Source of the DNA: Eremophila alpestris peregrina | Taxonomy: Eukaryota; Chordata; Aves; Passeriformes; Alaudidae | Direction: 5' to 3' | Assembly (NCBI GenBank): GCA_009792885.1 | Contig: WMCF01000024.1 | Span: 164,203-228,202, forward strand | Length of the DNA stretch: 64,000 bases | In this document: positions 52,644 to 62,074 of the stretch, one piece after another | Numbering within the stretch: position 1 is the first letter of the stretch | Layout: every line of letters begins with the position of its first letter | Made by a program: the position numbers and the translations under genes | The notes under the pieces: model-generated | The model's database searches: none | What the model was told of the DNA's origin: nothing | The model's input: the letters and a program-made list of their open reading frames with translations, nothing else

Positions 52644-52817
52644 AATTAATAGCAAGTCCAAATCCCTTCTAACAATTCCTGTTACATAATTTTCCTGTTG
52701 ACTTTCAAGCTCTGTTGTTAACATTGCTCTCATGCACACAACTGGACATGAAGAGCTGAACAAGGGAGGAAGACATCAAAAGGCAGCAAGCAACTTCTTT
52801 TAGGTATCTCCTCGGTG

Positions 52818-52874
52818 TTTATTTGTACTACCCTGCACAGTCTCATGTGCTTTCTGGACACTGAGACCTTTATT
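52818..52874 (-). terminator. FN3KRP: Candidate polyadenylation signals for FN3KRP
   Basis: Two AATAAA hexamers on the minus strand (TTTATT at 52869-52874 and 52818-52823) lie 230-285 bp past the stop codon. Which is used cannot be told from sequence; isolated hexamers are common in AT-rich DNA. Confidence 0.35.
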
Positions 52875-53102
52875 CACAGTGCAAGTGAATAAACTTCTTT
52901 GTTAGCTTTTTCCCTTGTGGAGTTATCCCTAACTAAAAAGGGATGACTATTTTATGCTTGGTATTCAGCAGGAGTCACTGGATCTAGGTCTTTACAAGGT
53001 CAAGGGGCTCACAGGTTGTTTTTAACATTACTACTCCTGCAGCTGCACCACCAAGTATGGGCTCTCCAAACAACATGGGAAGCATTTAGCTTAAGCTGCA
53101 AG

Positions 53103-53441
53103 TTACTTTACAAGGTTTCTCATAATGTTCAAAGAAGACCCTCTGTACCCTGAACCAAAATGGTTCCAGTGGTTCATGTAGTGGAACAGCTGATAAAGCT
53201 TCAGGCGTTTCTCAAACCCTGCAGCTTTGGGAATTTTACTGTGATAAGCAGAATAAAAAGAACTGCTGAAGCCACCAAACATCCCAGCTATTGCAAGCTC
53301 ATACTCTGAATGGCCGTAGAAAGAAGCCGGATCGAAGATAATTGGGCCAGAATCATCCTCAGCTACATTTCCTCCCCAGAGATCCCCGTGCAGGAGAGAA
53401 GGAACGATTTCTACATCACAGAACAAACTGGGTATCTTCAG
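53103..53441 (-). CDS. FN3KRP: FN3KRP exon 6 (terminal coding exon)
   Basis: 339 bp including TAA at 53105-53103. Acceptor CCCCTGCAG|CTGAAG. Carries the catalytic HGDLWGGN motif and the metal-binding DPA, and ends SSLNIMRNLVK. Confidence 0.97.
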   Translation of the reverse strand: MKIPSLFCDVEIVPSLLHGDLWGGNVAEDDSGPIIFDPASFYGHSEYELAIAGMFGGFSSSFYSAYHSKIPKAAGFEKRLKLYQLFHYMNHWNHFGSGYRGSSLNIMRNLVK

Positions 53442-56400
53442 CTGCAGGGGAGGAAAAGCAAGACATATAAATTATGCAATCATTCACTTTAAAATGTAGA
53501 GACTTACTGCATACTTGAAGCATCTTAAAACCCTGTAATTGAAACACCATAGGACCTGGCCAACAGAGATGCTGAGTACATCCAGAAGACTCTTATTTTT
53601 CACAAAACAGAGCAGCAGAATAGTGGTCTAAATCTTTTTTAGCAAGAAAATAAAAACCTTGAAACTCAGATATTGACCAGGGTTAGTAATAACAACCACT
53701 AACACTTCATCATTAGAAAGCTCAAGGATGTCTCACCAAATTTCCAAAAAGTAGGACCCAAAGAGCCGACCGTGCAGTCACTTAATCAAGTGCAAACAGT
53801 GAATGAACAGACAAGGCTGCAGGACAGAAACTGCTTGTGTACATTTCTCGTTATGAACATGTTACAGGGAATGAGAATATGAACTCCATCCAGTATTTCC
53901 AAAACAGTAAGGCAAGGTGGTATCTGGCACTTTGGAATTCACTTTGTAATGTTAGCATAGGGTGATGTGGCAAATGCCATCATACCTTAGAATAGGGCAT
54001 TTTAATCCCTAAAAACTGGAGTCTCTTACCAACAGAAACTGGTGCAAACCGAAAAATTGGGAATTTGGTTTAAGAAAATAAAATTTAAGTACACCCAGCT
54101 CTCCCAGTAATGAGAACTGAGGGAATTGCTCCTACCTGAAGCTGTGCCCAAAGTTCTCTTGCCTCTCTGTCACCTGATTTCTTTTCGACCATGTCCATCT
54201 GGGGCTGGATCCTTTGTCTGGCAAAGAAGGTTACCCAGTCACTCTGCCAGTCATTCACCTGAAGGAACAGGACTGCAGATGTCAGTTCTACACCACACAG
54301 AAGGCAGATTTTCTTCTTTTCCTAATAAGCCTTTTGTGGATCACACAGCCTTTGTGCTGGTACCATCCAAGACAGTAAATGCTATTGTTTAATCAAATGT
54401 TATCTTAAAACATTGAATTAGGGGAATAACTTTCTCTCAGCGATTGAAGTCTAAGAAATTGAAGAACTATCAGTGTCCAAAGCAGTTTTAAGTGCTGTCC
54501 AATGTGGTGGCCCGGGATGCCACCACAAGAGAGACTGCGCTCCCATGGAGAGCAGAAAGTGTTTAATTAATTTGCTTTATATGTTTTCATAGTTTTAATA
54601 ATGGCTGTTAGGCAAACAAAATGGCTGTCCTGATTGACAGTTAGCCAAGATGGCTCCCCGAGGACTTTTCTAGAAGTTTTGACAGTTAGAGCCGTTAGAG
54701 GTTACATAACCCCCTGCTAATGTATTCTGTTTCCCCAGTTGCTATTGATTCCCCTGGTACTTCCTTGTCTGTTCTGTCCCCCTGACTGGTTACTTTTTGA
54801 TCCTCTCCCCCATCGGTCAGTGCTTCAATCCTCAACCTCATTGGTCCGTTTGAATGCTCCACCCCTTTTGTTAAGGTATAAAAGCAGCTACTTTACCCTG
54901 GAAGGCGCTTTTTTGCCTCGAGGATGTCCTGCAATAAAGATCTCCTCTGAGAAGAGTCTGCCTCCCTGCGTCTCCTTAGGAAGCACCTCCCTGACAGCTG
55001 CCAGAGCTGAAATCACTGCTGTCCTTTTCAGGACAGCTGAGCTGATCTCACAGCCTGTCCTTTTAAGGATGCCTGTCAGGCATTTACCATCTGTGAGCCT
55101 GTGCCACCCCGAATGAAGCAGGCCAGCCCAAGGCTGCCAGCTCCTGCGTGGGGAAGTGTCTCAGCCCACGAAGACCACCAGCTAGCCGGGCATCCAGCGG
55201 GCGGCGGCAGTCCAAAGCACTACCTTCTATAGCAGGCTGAACCTGCTGGTTTTTTTTGTTTTCATGGCTCCACAAAAATTCATTTATTTCCATTAGGATA
55301 ATTTTGACCCTCTGTGTCACTGAAGGAAAAACAAGATAAATCTAAAATTCTATCAGTCTGATGAAGTACAACTTACCTGTGGAAGATAACCACAGCAGGT
55401 AACTGTATGAAAGCCAAACTGATCCACAAACTGGACTTCCATCTGCCCTTGACCTTTACCTTTCAAACCAAAAATTCAAAAACAAAATACTGAGCATCCA
55501 TGACACAAATGAACCTTTAAATCTATGCAATGCTGCTTCTACTGAGAATAAAAAAGTTTGCACTTTAATGTTCTTTCATGGTTACAACGTGATTGTTTTT
55601 TAAATTTAAAGTTCAATGTAAAGCAGCTATATTCTACTCTTCAGAATTGTATTTTGAGATTCTGTATCTCGCTGGATACCAAGTCCTTGTAGAAACTGTG
55701 GTTTGGGCTCCCAAGGGTCTAAAACTGAGTATATGTTTTGCTTACACAGAGCCACACAGAGCAAACAAAACCAAAAAGAATCCCTGCCTGGGTCTGTTCC
55801 ATCCAAACCTATTCTCATGCTGTCTTTAGGGGAAGATTAACTTGTCCTGAAGTAGGAAAATTAATTCTAGCTGCTTTGTAGATTATTATCAACTGGGTTA
55901 AATTTGCGAGCAGCTGTGTACTGTACCAACTGTGCTCCCTTCTTTCTTCAGCTTCTCTCCAAGTTTCTGGTTATGAAGGTGAAGATCAGCCAGCTGAGTT
56001 CCAAGCAGTGCTGAATGTCTAAGAAACAAAGAAGTAATCTGAGTACCACTGACACATGAACAGAACCAGGTCTTGATATTCCAGGAGTTACTTGAACAGA
56101 TTTACCAAGTAAGTAAAAGCAGTTCTACACCTGTAACAAAATAATTTTTCAGTGTATTCCAGTTATAGAACACCTTGTCTTCTGAGCAGGACTGCAGATT
56201 AACACGAAATATACTTAATTGGCTGTTTCTGACACCACTACTGAAAGTGAGCAGCAAGCATAAATTCACTAACAATGAGAAACTATCAATTCTAATTTCT
56301 GTGTGATATCACTTCTGTAAGGACTTTCAGTAAGGTATGTGTAAGAAAGTATGCACAATATGTTACGCCTTTTTTTTTTTTTTAAAGGCATAACATATTG

Positions 56401-59400
56401 TTCCAAAGGTGTAACAAATTTTTCCAAAACTGTGTTTGAAAAATAGAACCAAACAAGGCTGATCCTTTTCTTTCTACTGCTGCTTCCAACTACTTTTCTC
56501 TAATATGCCTAGATGATGAGAGTCACAGGGGCCTAATGTATTATCTGTTTTTAATAAAACTTCATCCTCTATGCGGTTCAGAAGAGTAGTAATTACAAAC
56601 AGATATTACAACCATTAAACATGTTAACAAAATTACATTCCTTTTCCTGTCTTTGACCTTTCTCAGCTTTCCCTGTTCTCAAGGCACTGTCATTAAAGGC
56701 AAAGTTGTTTCTTCAATTTGTTCCTGTTAATATAGGAAATTTGCATGCCAAAGGTACCATTTTTGAACCCAAAACAACATCTCTGCCCTTTCTCTTGGGA
56801 CTCACTGAGGGCTCTTCATCAATTAGAAACTCTACCAACAAACAGGATGAGGGACAAGACTTTAAACAGTCTGCAGAAGTTCTGAGAGAGAGTTGAGGAA
56901 CTGGTCATGATCACCTTCCTAATAGAATCAGACAGATGAATTCATCATATTAAGTGCTCATCACTGAGAAGGGTCAAAAATTTGAAGGGTCAAAATAAAG
57001 GTAAGAGCTGAAAATACTGAAATGAAGATTAACTGATTTGGGGAAGTGCCTCTGCACAATCACACCAAGCAATAAAGTACTGGTTCTTTTATAGAGGGAA
57101 AGTACACTGAACAGGTGATCATACTGGTAATTTTCCTTTCTGTGAAAAGAAACCTTACTTTAGTAAAAATCAATGATTACCTAAGCAAACAAACCCAAAA
57201 CTAACCAAAACCCAGACTCACTTTGGGATGTATGATCAATTTGCTAAGTGAGGCATTATGAAATATTTTATACAGCTCTCTGCTGTATGATTTCCCACAC
57301 TGTCTTGACTTGCTTTAGAAAAAATCTTTAGGAAAAAACTGAACAAGTTTCCCCTATGAAAACAAGTGATTTAACCATTATAACAGCCAAAATTTCTGGT
57401 TAAAGGAGGCGAAGATAACACTGCTTTACCTGTTTAAGCCACCCATTTCCAAATGTTCCATCACAAACGCAGTACTGCCCTCAGGCAGGTCTATAACTTT
57501 GATGGGTTTAGGCACTTTTATCGTCTGTGTTTTCAGGATGGCTTCTAGACTTGCCATTTCTCCCTCAAACATTCTTCTAGCCTGCCAGATATTAAGGGAA
57601 AGTGTTAGTGTCTACGAGCATCAGTCATAGGTAAACAAAGCACTTCCACAAAATCAACTGATTTTGTAAAATCTACATAGAAAGGCTGGAGGAAATGTTT
57701 ACTCACACACAAGACACAGACAGAGCTCAACCATCAGACTTGAAAGTAGTTTTACAATTACAGTAATTTCACTTCATAAAACGAGTGAAAATTACTTAGG
57801 TTCTAGAACTCTCTATAATTTAGAAAAATCTGTTTGCAACTGAAGGAGTGCAAACTGCTAACAGATAAAGTATGACCTCCTTTAGCTGTGCCCCATCAGA
57901 CTTGTGTTCTAGTGCTTTCACCAGAATGGTTTTCCATGGTGTTTTCTTTTACCTCACGGGGGAAGCGGTGGGAATCAACAGTAGCAGCAAAATGCCCCTT
58001 ATCAAACTTGCACAACCCAAGCCACCAACAACTGCATTTGCTTGGAAGGCATTCTGGATTTGGGACCTACTTCTGCACCTGTTACCCACACCAAGGAAAA
58101 TCTACTCTCCTGAGTTCCTCCTGAGATCAGTGACACTCATCCCATGAAGAAATCCTTCTCTACAAGAGTCAGGCAGGGGTTGCAGAAAGAGCACAGGGGA
58201 AATTTAACGTATCTGGTAAAAGCAAAAGCAGGAAATTACAATGAATAAAATACGAAGAGAATGCTAGCCCTTTAATAATGATCCATGCAACACAGTCACA
58301 GGACAATTTGAAGTAGACATCAACTAAAGATTCCAAAGCCTAGATGCAATCACAGAATGGTTTGTACTGGAAGGGACCTTAAAATATCTATGAACACCAC
58401 CTTGTCCCACCCCCTGCCATGGCAGGGACACCTTCCACTATCCCAGGTTGCTCCAAGCCCTGTCCAACATGGCCTTGGACACTGCCAAGGATCTAGGGGC
58501 AGGCACAGCTTCTCTGGGTACCCTGTGCCAGGGCCTCACCACTCTGAGTCACAAATTTCTTTCTGATATCTAACCTAAACGTACTCTATGTCAGTTTGAA
58601 ATGATCTCCCCTTTCCCTGTCACTCCAGTTCTTGTAAAAAATCTCTCCCCATCTTTCCTTTGGGTTTCCTTCAGACACTGCAATGTGCAATTATGTCTCT
58701 ACAGAGCCTTCTCTTCTGCAGGCTAAACAATGCCAGCTGTCCCAGCCTTTCCTCATGGTGCTCCATCCCTCTAACCATCTCTGGCTGTCCTTTTGCCTCA
58801 AGAGTAAAGACCTGCTGAGTTACTAAGGCATGAATTAGCTGTGTCCACAGGGAATCAGGAAATACTGTGTCTCTGTCTAAAGCATCACACTTGGCTAAAG
58901 CCAGCAGCTCAAACAGAGTAAGAACTGCTGACACACAGCAGCTGCTGCTCACACAGCACAGCATTTACAGCACTTCAACCAAGTTTGCTTTAATCAGTGC
59001 TCAGGATCCACACACAGGCAAAAACATACAAAATGAAATTGCTGAATAGAAAATCTACCCGGATCTTTTTTTCTCCCCAAGCCTGATCTTGCAGCTAGTT
59101 GGATTGTATCCCTAAATACAAAATTACCAAAGGAAGGGCTACACCAATTCAAACTCTCTCCTGTAAAGCAAGATAGCCTTCCTGTATTATCCCATGCTAC
59201 CAACCCCATTCAGCTCCCCAACTTCATGAGAAATTGTTGAGAAATTTGGAATATATATAGCAATGCAAACTTTCAAACACATTTGCTTGTTATGAAGGGC
59301 AAATACAAGTTTTGACTCCCATTCTGCCACTAAATCTATTTATGTGATAAACATAAGAATGGAGTATCTTTAAAGTAAATTACACCGGATCTCTGTTTTT

Positions 59401-60509
59401 GCAAAGGATGCTGAAGAAACAAGTTGCGTTGTACTTATCTCTACCAAATACACGTATCTACCTTCGACAGTATGTTCCAGATAGTGAAAGGACAAAGCAG
59501 AGAAGCTTGAACAACCATGAAAAAATATCACTTACTGAGAAAAGCTCTTTCTTGTGTGCAGGGAATTAAAAGTTTTAGTTAAAACCACGGAAGGCACACA
59601 CCCCCTCAGCAGTTTTATACCCACTGGGTTGCCTTAGCCACTGTCACAGCACTTGCAGACACCATCACACCACTGCTACGCTCTGTAAATGACAACATGG
59701 TACTGCATGTCCGAGACCAACAGCACTGACACCACACCATCCCACCAGACAATCAGTCAGGCTGGAAAAGGCCTTGCAGAACATCAAGTCCAACCTTTGA
59801 CCCATCTGCACCTTGTCACCCACACCACAGCACTGAGTGCCACGTCCAGGCGTTCCCTGGGCACGTCCAGTGATGGGGACTCCACCATCTACCTGGGCAG
59901 CCCTTTACAATGCTTAACAGCCTTTTCCAGGAAGAAATTCTTGTTGATGTCCAACCTGACCCTCCCCTGGCACAGTTTGATGCTGTTCCCTCGCCTCCTG
60001 CCCCTGTTCCCTGGGAGCAGAGCCCGACCCCCTCCGGCTGTCCCCTCCAGGGGGGAGGGGAGTTGTTGCAGAGCCACAGGGTTCCCCCGAGCCTCCTTTT
60101 CTCCAGGCTGAGCCCATTTCCTAGCTCCATTAGCCACTCCTGGTGCTGCAGTCCCTTACCCAGCTCCGTTCACTTCTCTGGACACGCTTGAGCCCCTCAA
60201 TTCCTTGTCGTGAGGGGCCCAGAACCGGACACAAAGCACTAGAGGTGTGGCCTCAGCAGTGCCCACCACAGGGACGGTCACTGCCCTGCTCCTGCTGCCA
60301 CACCAGGCCCGGAACGCTGCTTCCCAACGCCTGCCCACCCCGGCACCCCGATCCCCACCCCGCCACACCTCCGACCGAGAGTTGCTCTTCACGAACACCC
60401 GGCCGTGGTCTGTGTCGTAGCTCCGGCCCTGGCTGATGCAGCCGCCCCCCGTGTGCCCGGTCGGCCGCAGCACCGCGGTGCCGAGCGCTCGCTTCAGCGC
60501 GTCCTCCAT
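53103..60509 (-). CDS. FN3KRP: Fructosamine-3-kinase-related protein (ketosamine-3-kinase), complete, six exons
   Basis: Cytosolic ATP-dependent kinase that phosphorylates ribulosamines, psicosamines and erythrulosamines on glycated proteins, which then break down and release the free lysine. Exons (minus): 60509-60369, 57581-57430, 56018-55927, 55459-55377, 54258-54136, 53441-53103. They total 930 nt, giving 309 residues plus stop, the human FN3KRP length. Key parts: P-loop GGGCISQGRSYD with Cys24, the proposed redox-switch cysteine; Lys41 in VFVK; hinge VMEHLEM; catalytic loop HGDLWGGN (Asp217, Asn222); metal-binding DPA in IFDPASFYGHSE; C-terminal NHWNHFGSGYRGSS. GHTGGGCISQ and the C-terminus are closer to FN3KRP than to FN3K. 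The start has a strong Kozak context (GCCGCCATGG). No FN3K paralogue is in the window. Confidence 0.97.
53442..54135 (-). other. FN3KRP: FN3KRP intron 5
   Basis: 694 bp; no distinct element is seen. Confidence 0.85.
54136..54258 (-). CDS. FN3KRP: FN3KRP exon 5
   Basis: 123 bp, 41 codons. Acceptor CCTTCAG|GTGAA, donor CTTCAG|GTAGG. Encodes VNDWQSDWVTFFARQRIQPQ and MDMVEKKSGDREARELWAQL. Confidence 0.95.
54497..54502. repeat. Target-site duplication GTCCAA, left copy
   Basis: Identical to 55210-55215, flanking the intronic LTR. Confidence 0.87.
54503..55209 (+). mobile_element. Solo LTR (ERV2-like) with perfect 6-bp target-site duplication, antisense to FN3KRP
   Basis: Starts TGTGGTGGCCCGGGATGCCA and ends GGGCGGCGGCA. 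The hexamer GTCCAA lies immediately before (54497-54502) and after (55210-55215). TATA box TATAAAAG is at 54877-54884 and AATAAA at 54933-54938, about 50 bp apart, then a roughly 270-bp U5-like part. CCAAT-type ATTGG lies upstream of the TATA box. The first 26 bases form an internal palindrome (TGTGGTGGC...GCCACCACA). No internal retroviral genes are present. A 6-bp duplication is typical of class II (ERVK/beta-like) elements. Open frames inside it are incidental. Confidence 0.87.
55210..55215. repeat. Target-site duplication GTCCAA, right copy
   Basis: Identical to 54497-54502, flanking the intronic LTR. Confidence 0.87.
55377..55459 (-). CDS. FN3KRP: FN3KRP exon 4
   Basis: 83 bp. Acceptor TTTGAAAG|GTAAA, donor CACAG|GTAAG. 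Encodes KGQGQMEVQFVDQFGFHTVT and CCGYLPQ, containing the conserved FGFHTVTCCG core of the family. Confidence 0.95.
55460..55926 (-). other. FN3KRP: FN3KRP intron 3
   Basis: 467 bp; no distinct element is seen. Confidence 0.85.
55927..56018 (-). CDS. FN3KRP: FN3KRP exon 3
   Basis: 92 bp. Acceptor TTTCTTAG|ACATT, donor AGTTG|GTACAG. Encodes HSALLGTQLADLHLHNQKLG and EKLKKEGSTV. Confidence 0.94.
56019..57429 (-). other. FN3KRP: FN3KRP intron 2
   Basis: 1.4 kb, AT-rich. Its one distinct feature is the inverted repeat at 56355-56401; otherwise nothing is recognised. Confidence 0.85.
56355..56401. repeat. Inverted repeat, 18-bp arms around a T-run
   Basis: ACAATATGTTACGCCTTT (56355-56372) pairs with AAAGGCATAACATATTGT (56384-56401) with a single mismatch, separated by 11 Ts. 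The right arm is followed by a diverged second copy (AAAGGTGTAACAAATTTTTCC), forming an imperfect 21-bp direct repeat. Confidence 0.85.
57430..57581 (-). CDS. FN3KRP: FN3KRP exon 2
   Basis: 152 bp. Acceptor CTGGCAG|GCTAGA, donor AACAG|GTAAAG. Encodes ARRMFEGEMASLEAIL, then KVPKPIKVIDLP and the hinge VMEHLEMGGLN. Confidence 0.95.
58351..58795 (-). mobile_element. CR1 LINE 3'-end fragment
   Basis: Plus-strand reading CACAGAATGGTTTGTACTGG, AAGGGACCTT, CATGGCAGGGACACCTTCCA, TTGCTCCAAGCCCTGTCCAA and CAGCTTCTCTGGGTACCCTG is the reverse complement of avian CR1. About 445 bp, 5'-truncated, same strand as FN3KRP. Confidence 0.93.
59752..60306 (-). mobile_element. CR1 LINE fragment abutting FN3KRP exon 1
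   Basis: Diagnostic strings on the plus strand: GGAAAAGGCCTTGCAGAACA, ATCAAGTCCAACC, CCTTTTCCAGGAAGAAATTC, TTTTCTCCAGGCTGAGCCCA, GGGGCCCAGAACCGGACACA and GTGTGGCCTCAGCAGTGCCC. A different CR1 subfamily from the copy at 58351. It generates a group of overlapping GC-rich false open frames. Confidence 0.9.
60369..60509 (-). CDS. FN3KRP: FN3KRP exon 1 (coding part)
   Basis: Residues 1-47, MEDALKRAL to SNSRSE, including the P-loop with Cys24 and Lys41. Donor TCGGAG|GTGTGG, phase 0. The frame is open upstream of the ATG, but MEDALKRAL aligns with the family N-terminus and has an ideal Kozak context, so this start is chosen. Confidence 0.95.
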
Positions 60510-60612
60510 GGCGGCGACTGCCGGGGCGGGGACGGGGCGGAACCGGGCGCGCAAGGGAGGGGCGGGACGGGCCGAGGAGGGGCGGGCAAAGGGCGGCTGA
60601 GGCGGCTGAGGC
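60510..60612 (-). promoter_or_regulatory. FN3KRP: CpG/GC-box promoter of FN3KRP
   Basis: Immediately upstream of the start codon, dense GC boxes (GGGCGG read on the plus strand, several copies between 60524 and 60596) lie in CpG-rich sequence with no TATA box. This is the usual layout of a broadly expressed gene; Sp-family binding is inferred. Confidence 0.7.
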
Positions 60613-61669
60613 ACCCGGGTGCTGCTATCAAGAGTCTCTTCGTTCCTTGTATGCCAATTCTCCTGTGTGTTCAGTTTTATTCTTCTTTTAATCACCGAAC
60701 CAATTAAAAAAATCACATAATATTTTGCGTTGGAAGGGACTTACAAGGACCATCAAGTCCAACTCGTGGCCCTGCACAGGACATCCCCACTATCCAATGT
60801 GCCTGAAACCATCGTCCTACAATATTTTTCTTAAAATCTTAAGAATCTTTAATATCTTAAAATATTTTTCTTAAAATAGTATAGCCACCGCCTCTCCAGG
60901 ATCTACTGATAAATTTATTATAAAGCCCTGAAGATAAGACCAGAAAAAACTCAAATATAATAATAGTCAACAGAAGTAGTTACAATGCTGAAACTTCTTT
61001 AATACAAAGGTTTGATGTTAACTTACATAATTTTATATACATAAGCTACACTTCAGTAATTACATATGTGACCTTACAGGCATTAACCTGAAGTTTTAAA
61101 TAAATAAAGTACACTTGACAAACGTATCCCGGTTGAAGCAGACAAGAGATGCCAGGACTCTGCTTGCTGTTGCCAAATTTCTGTATTAGTCTCTAAATGT
61201 AAGACAGATTATTGTGCAGATACTGGCATCCATTCTTCGCTTCACAGTAACCGGGACAACACTAGGGAGGAAGTATAAAAAGAAAATTAAGACATGTAAA
61301 CATTTCTGTGGAGCTTAGAATTCCATGTTCTCCGCGTTAAAGCAGTACCAAAGACAGCTCAGATGGGTGGAGTCTGAGGGATGAACAACTTACTCGGCTT
61401 CGTTTTGCGAAAATCAGTCAGCACACGTCGAAGATGAGCATCCGTGGAAATTCCTCAGGTTTCCCTTTGTCTCCTGGCATAGCACCAGGGAATTTGCAAT
61501 AATAATTCTAGCCAAAATACATTAGCAATCTAGACAAAAACTAAATAAACACCAACCGATAAGACTCAACGTTCAAAAGGATCTAATGAATTCAGAGACT
61601 GAAGTTGTGGAATCTGTGTGTCCAAATCAGAGAAGTCTGCAGAGAATCAGGGCATGTCCAGGTGGCCAG
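60613..61669. other. Spacer between the divergent FN3KRP and protamine genes
   Basis: Holds a minus-strand CR1 fragment (60710-60838) and AT-rich DNA with a short direct repeat AATATTTTTCTTAAAAT (about 60821 and 60862). No further gene is seen. Confidence 0.75.
60710..60838 (-). mobile_element. CR1 LINE fragment
   Basis: AATCACATAATATTTTGCGT, TTGGAAGGGACTTACAAGGA, CCATCAAGTCCAACTCGTGG, CCCTGCACAGGACATCCCCA and CAATGTGCCTGAAACCATCG match the reverse of avian CR1. The left end is marked by a decayed octamer. Confidence 0.85.
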
Positions 61670-61748
61670 TGTGACCTCACCGATAACTTCATGTCTCCTA
61701 AGCTGTGTCATCACAAAGGACTCCCCCGGGAGCATTGTGACCTCACCG
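61670..61748 (+). promoter_or_regulatory. Two identical CRE-like elements upstream of protamine
   Basis: TGTGACCTCACCG occurs exactly at 61670-61682 and again at 61736-61748, 66 bp apart. The core TGACCTCA differs by one base from the palindromic cAMP response element TGACGTCA. Mammalian protamine promoters are driven in spermatids by CREM-type factors on CRE-like sites, so a similar role is inferred. Core occurrences: 61672-61679 and 61738-61745. Confidence 0.6.
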
Positions 61749-61788
61749 CTGATGCCGGTCCCTCACGGCGGTGGCTGCTCCGCTCGTC

Positions 61789-61796
61789 TATAAAAG
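61789..61796 (+). promoter_or_regulatory. TATA box of the protamine gene
   Basis: TATAAAAG lies 33 bp upstream of the ATG. With a typical 25-30 bp TATA-to-start distance, the 5' leader would be only about 5-15 nt, unusually short. Confidence 0.75.
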
Positions 61797-61828
61797 CGGG
61801 CTCGGCCCCCGCGCCCGCCCGCGGCAGC

Positions 61829-61999
61829 ATGGCCCGCTACCGCCGGCGCTCCCGCCGGAGTCGCAGCCGGAGCCGGAGCCGCAGCCGCAGCCGGCGCCGC
61901 CGCTCCCGCCGCCGGGGCGTGCGCAGGAGACGCCGGGCCTCCCGCCGCTCCGGGTACCGCCGCCGCCGCCGCAGCAGCCGCAGACGCCGCCGGCGCTGA
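61829..61999 (+). CDS. Protamine (avian sperm protamine, galline-like), intronless, 56 residues
   Basis: Sperm nuclear basic protein that replaces histones and condenses DNA in late spermatids. The ORF from ATG (61829) to TGA (61997-61999) starts MARYRRRSRRSRS, the shared protamine P1/galline N-terminus, which fixes the start; the frame is open further upstream. Of 56 residues 36 are Arg and 12 Ser; there are 2 Tyr, 2 Gly, 2 Ala, 1 Val, no Cys and no Lys. Residues 11-22 are six Ser-Arg dipeptides, typical SRPK-type phosphorylation sites. Without cysteine it cannot form the disulfide cross-links of eutherian protamines, as expected for birds. Intronless, unlike mammalian PRM1. A TATA box, paired CRE-like elements and AATAAA complete a compact gene. 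Divergent to FN3KRP. The opposite-strand Ala/Gly-rich frames are shadows. Confidence 0.93.
   Translation: MARYRRRSRRSRSRSRSRSRSRRRRSRRRGVRRRRRASRRSGYRRRRRSSRRRRRR
61859..61894 (+). repeat. Coding hexanucleotide repeat AGYCGV in protamine
   Basis: Six near-identical AGCCGG/AGCCGC/AGTCGC hexamers encode the six Ser-Arg dipeptides (residues 11-22). Repeat number could vary without breaking the frame. Confidence 0.85.
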
Positions 62000-62074
62000 G
62001 CCGAGTGCGGGGCTCGGCCTCGCCCGGCCTGAGGAGAGCGCGGAGCGCGGCCGCGGCGCGGGGCTGGCGATGCC

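Larger units (their letters stand above)
54259..55376 (-). other. FN3KRP: FN3KRP intron 4, mostly an LTR insertion
   Basis: Of 1,118 bp, 707 bp are the LTR at 54503-55209. Without it and one target-site copy the intron would be about 405 bp. Confidence 0.85.
57582..60368 (-). other. FN3KRP: FN3KRP intron 1 (2.8 kb)
   Basis: Contains two minus-strand CR1 copies (58351-58795 and 59752-60306), which make up about a third of the intron. The second ends about 60 bp from exon 1. Confidence 0.85.

Noticed and set aside
54739..55116. Plus-strand 125-codon frame in FN3KRP intron 4
   Set aside because: Inside the LTR at 54503-55209, crossing its TATA box and poly-A signal.
59689..60191. Cluster of GC-rich frames of 67-140 codons
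   Set aside because: Generated by the CR1 copy in FN3KRP intron 1.
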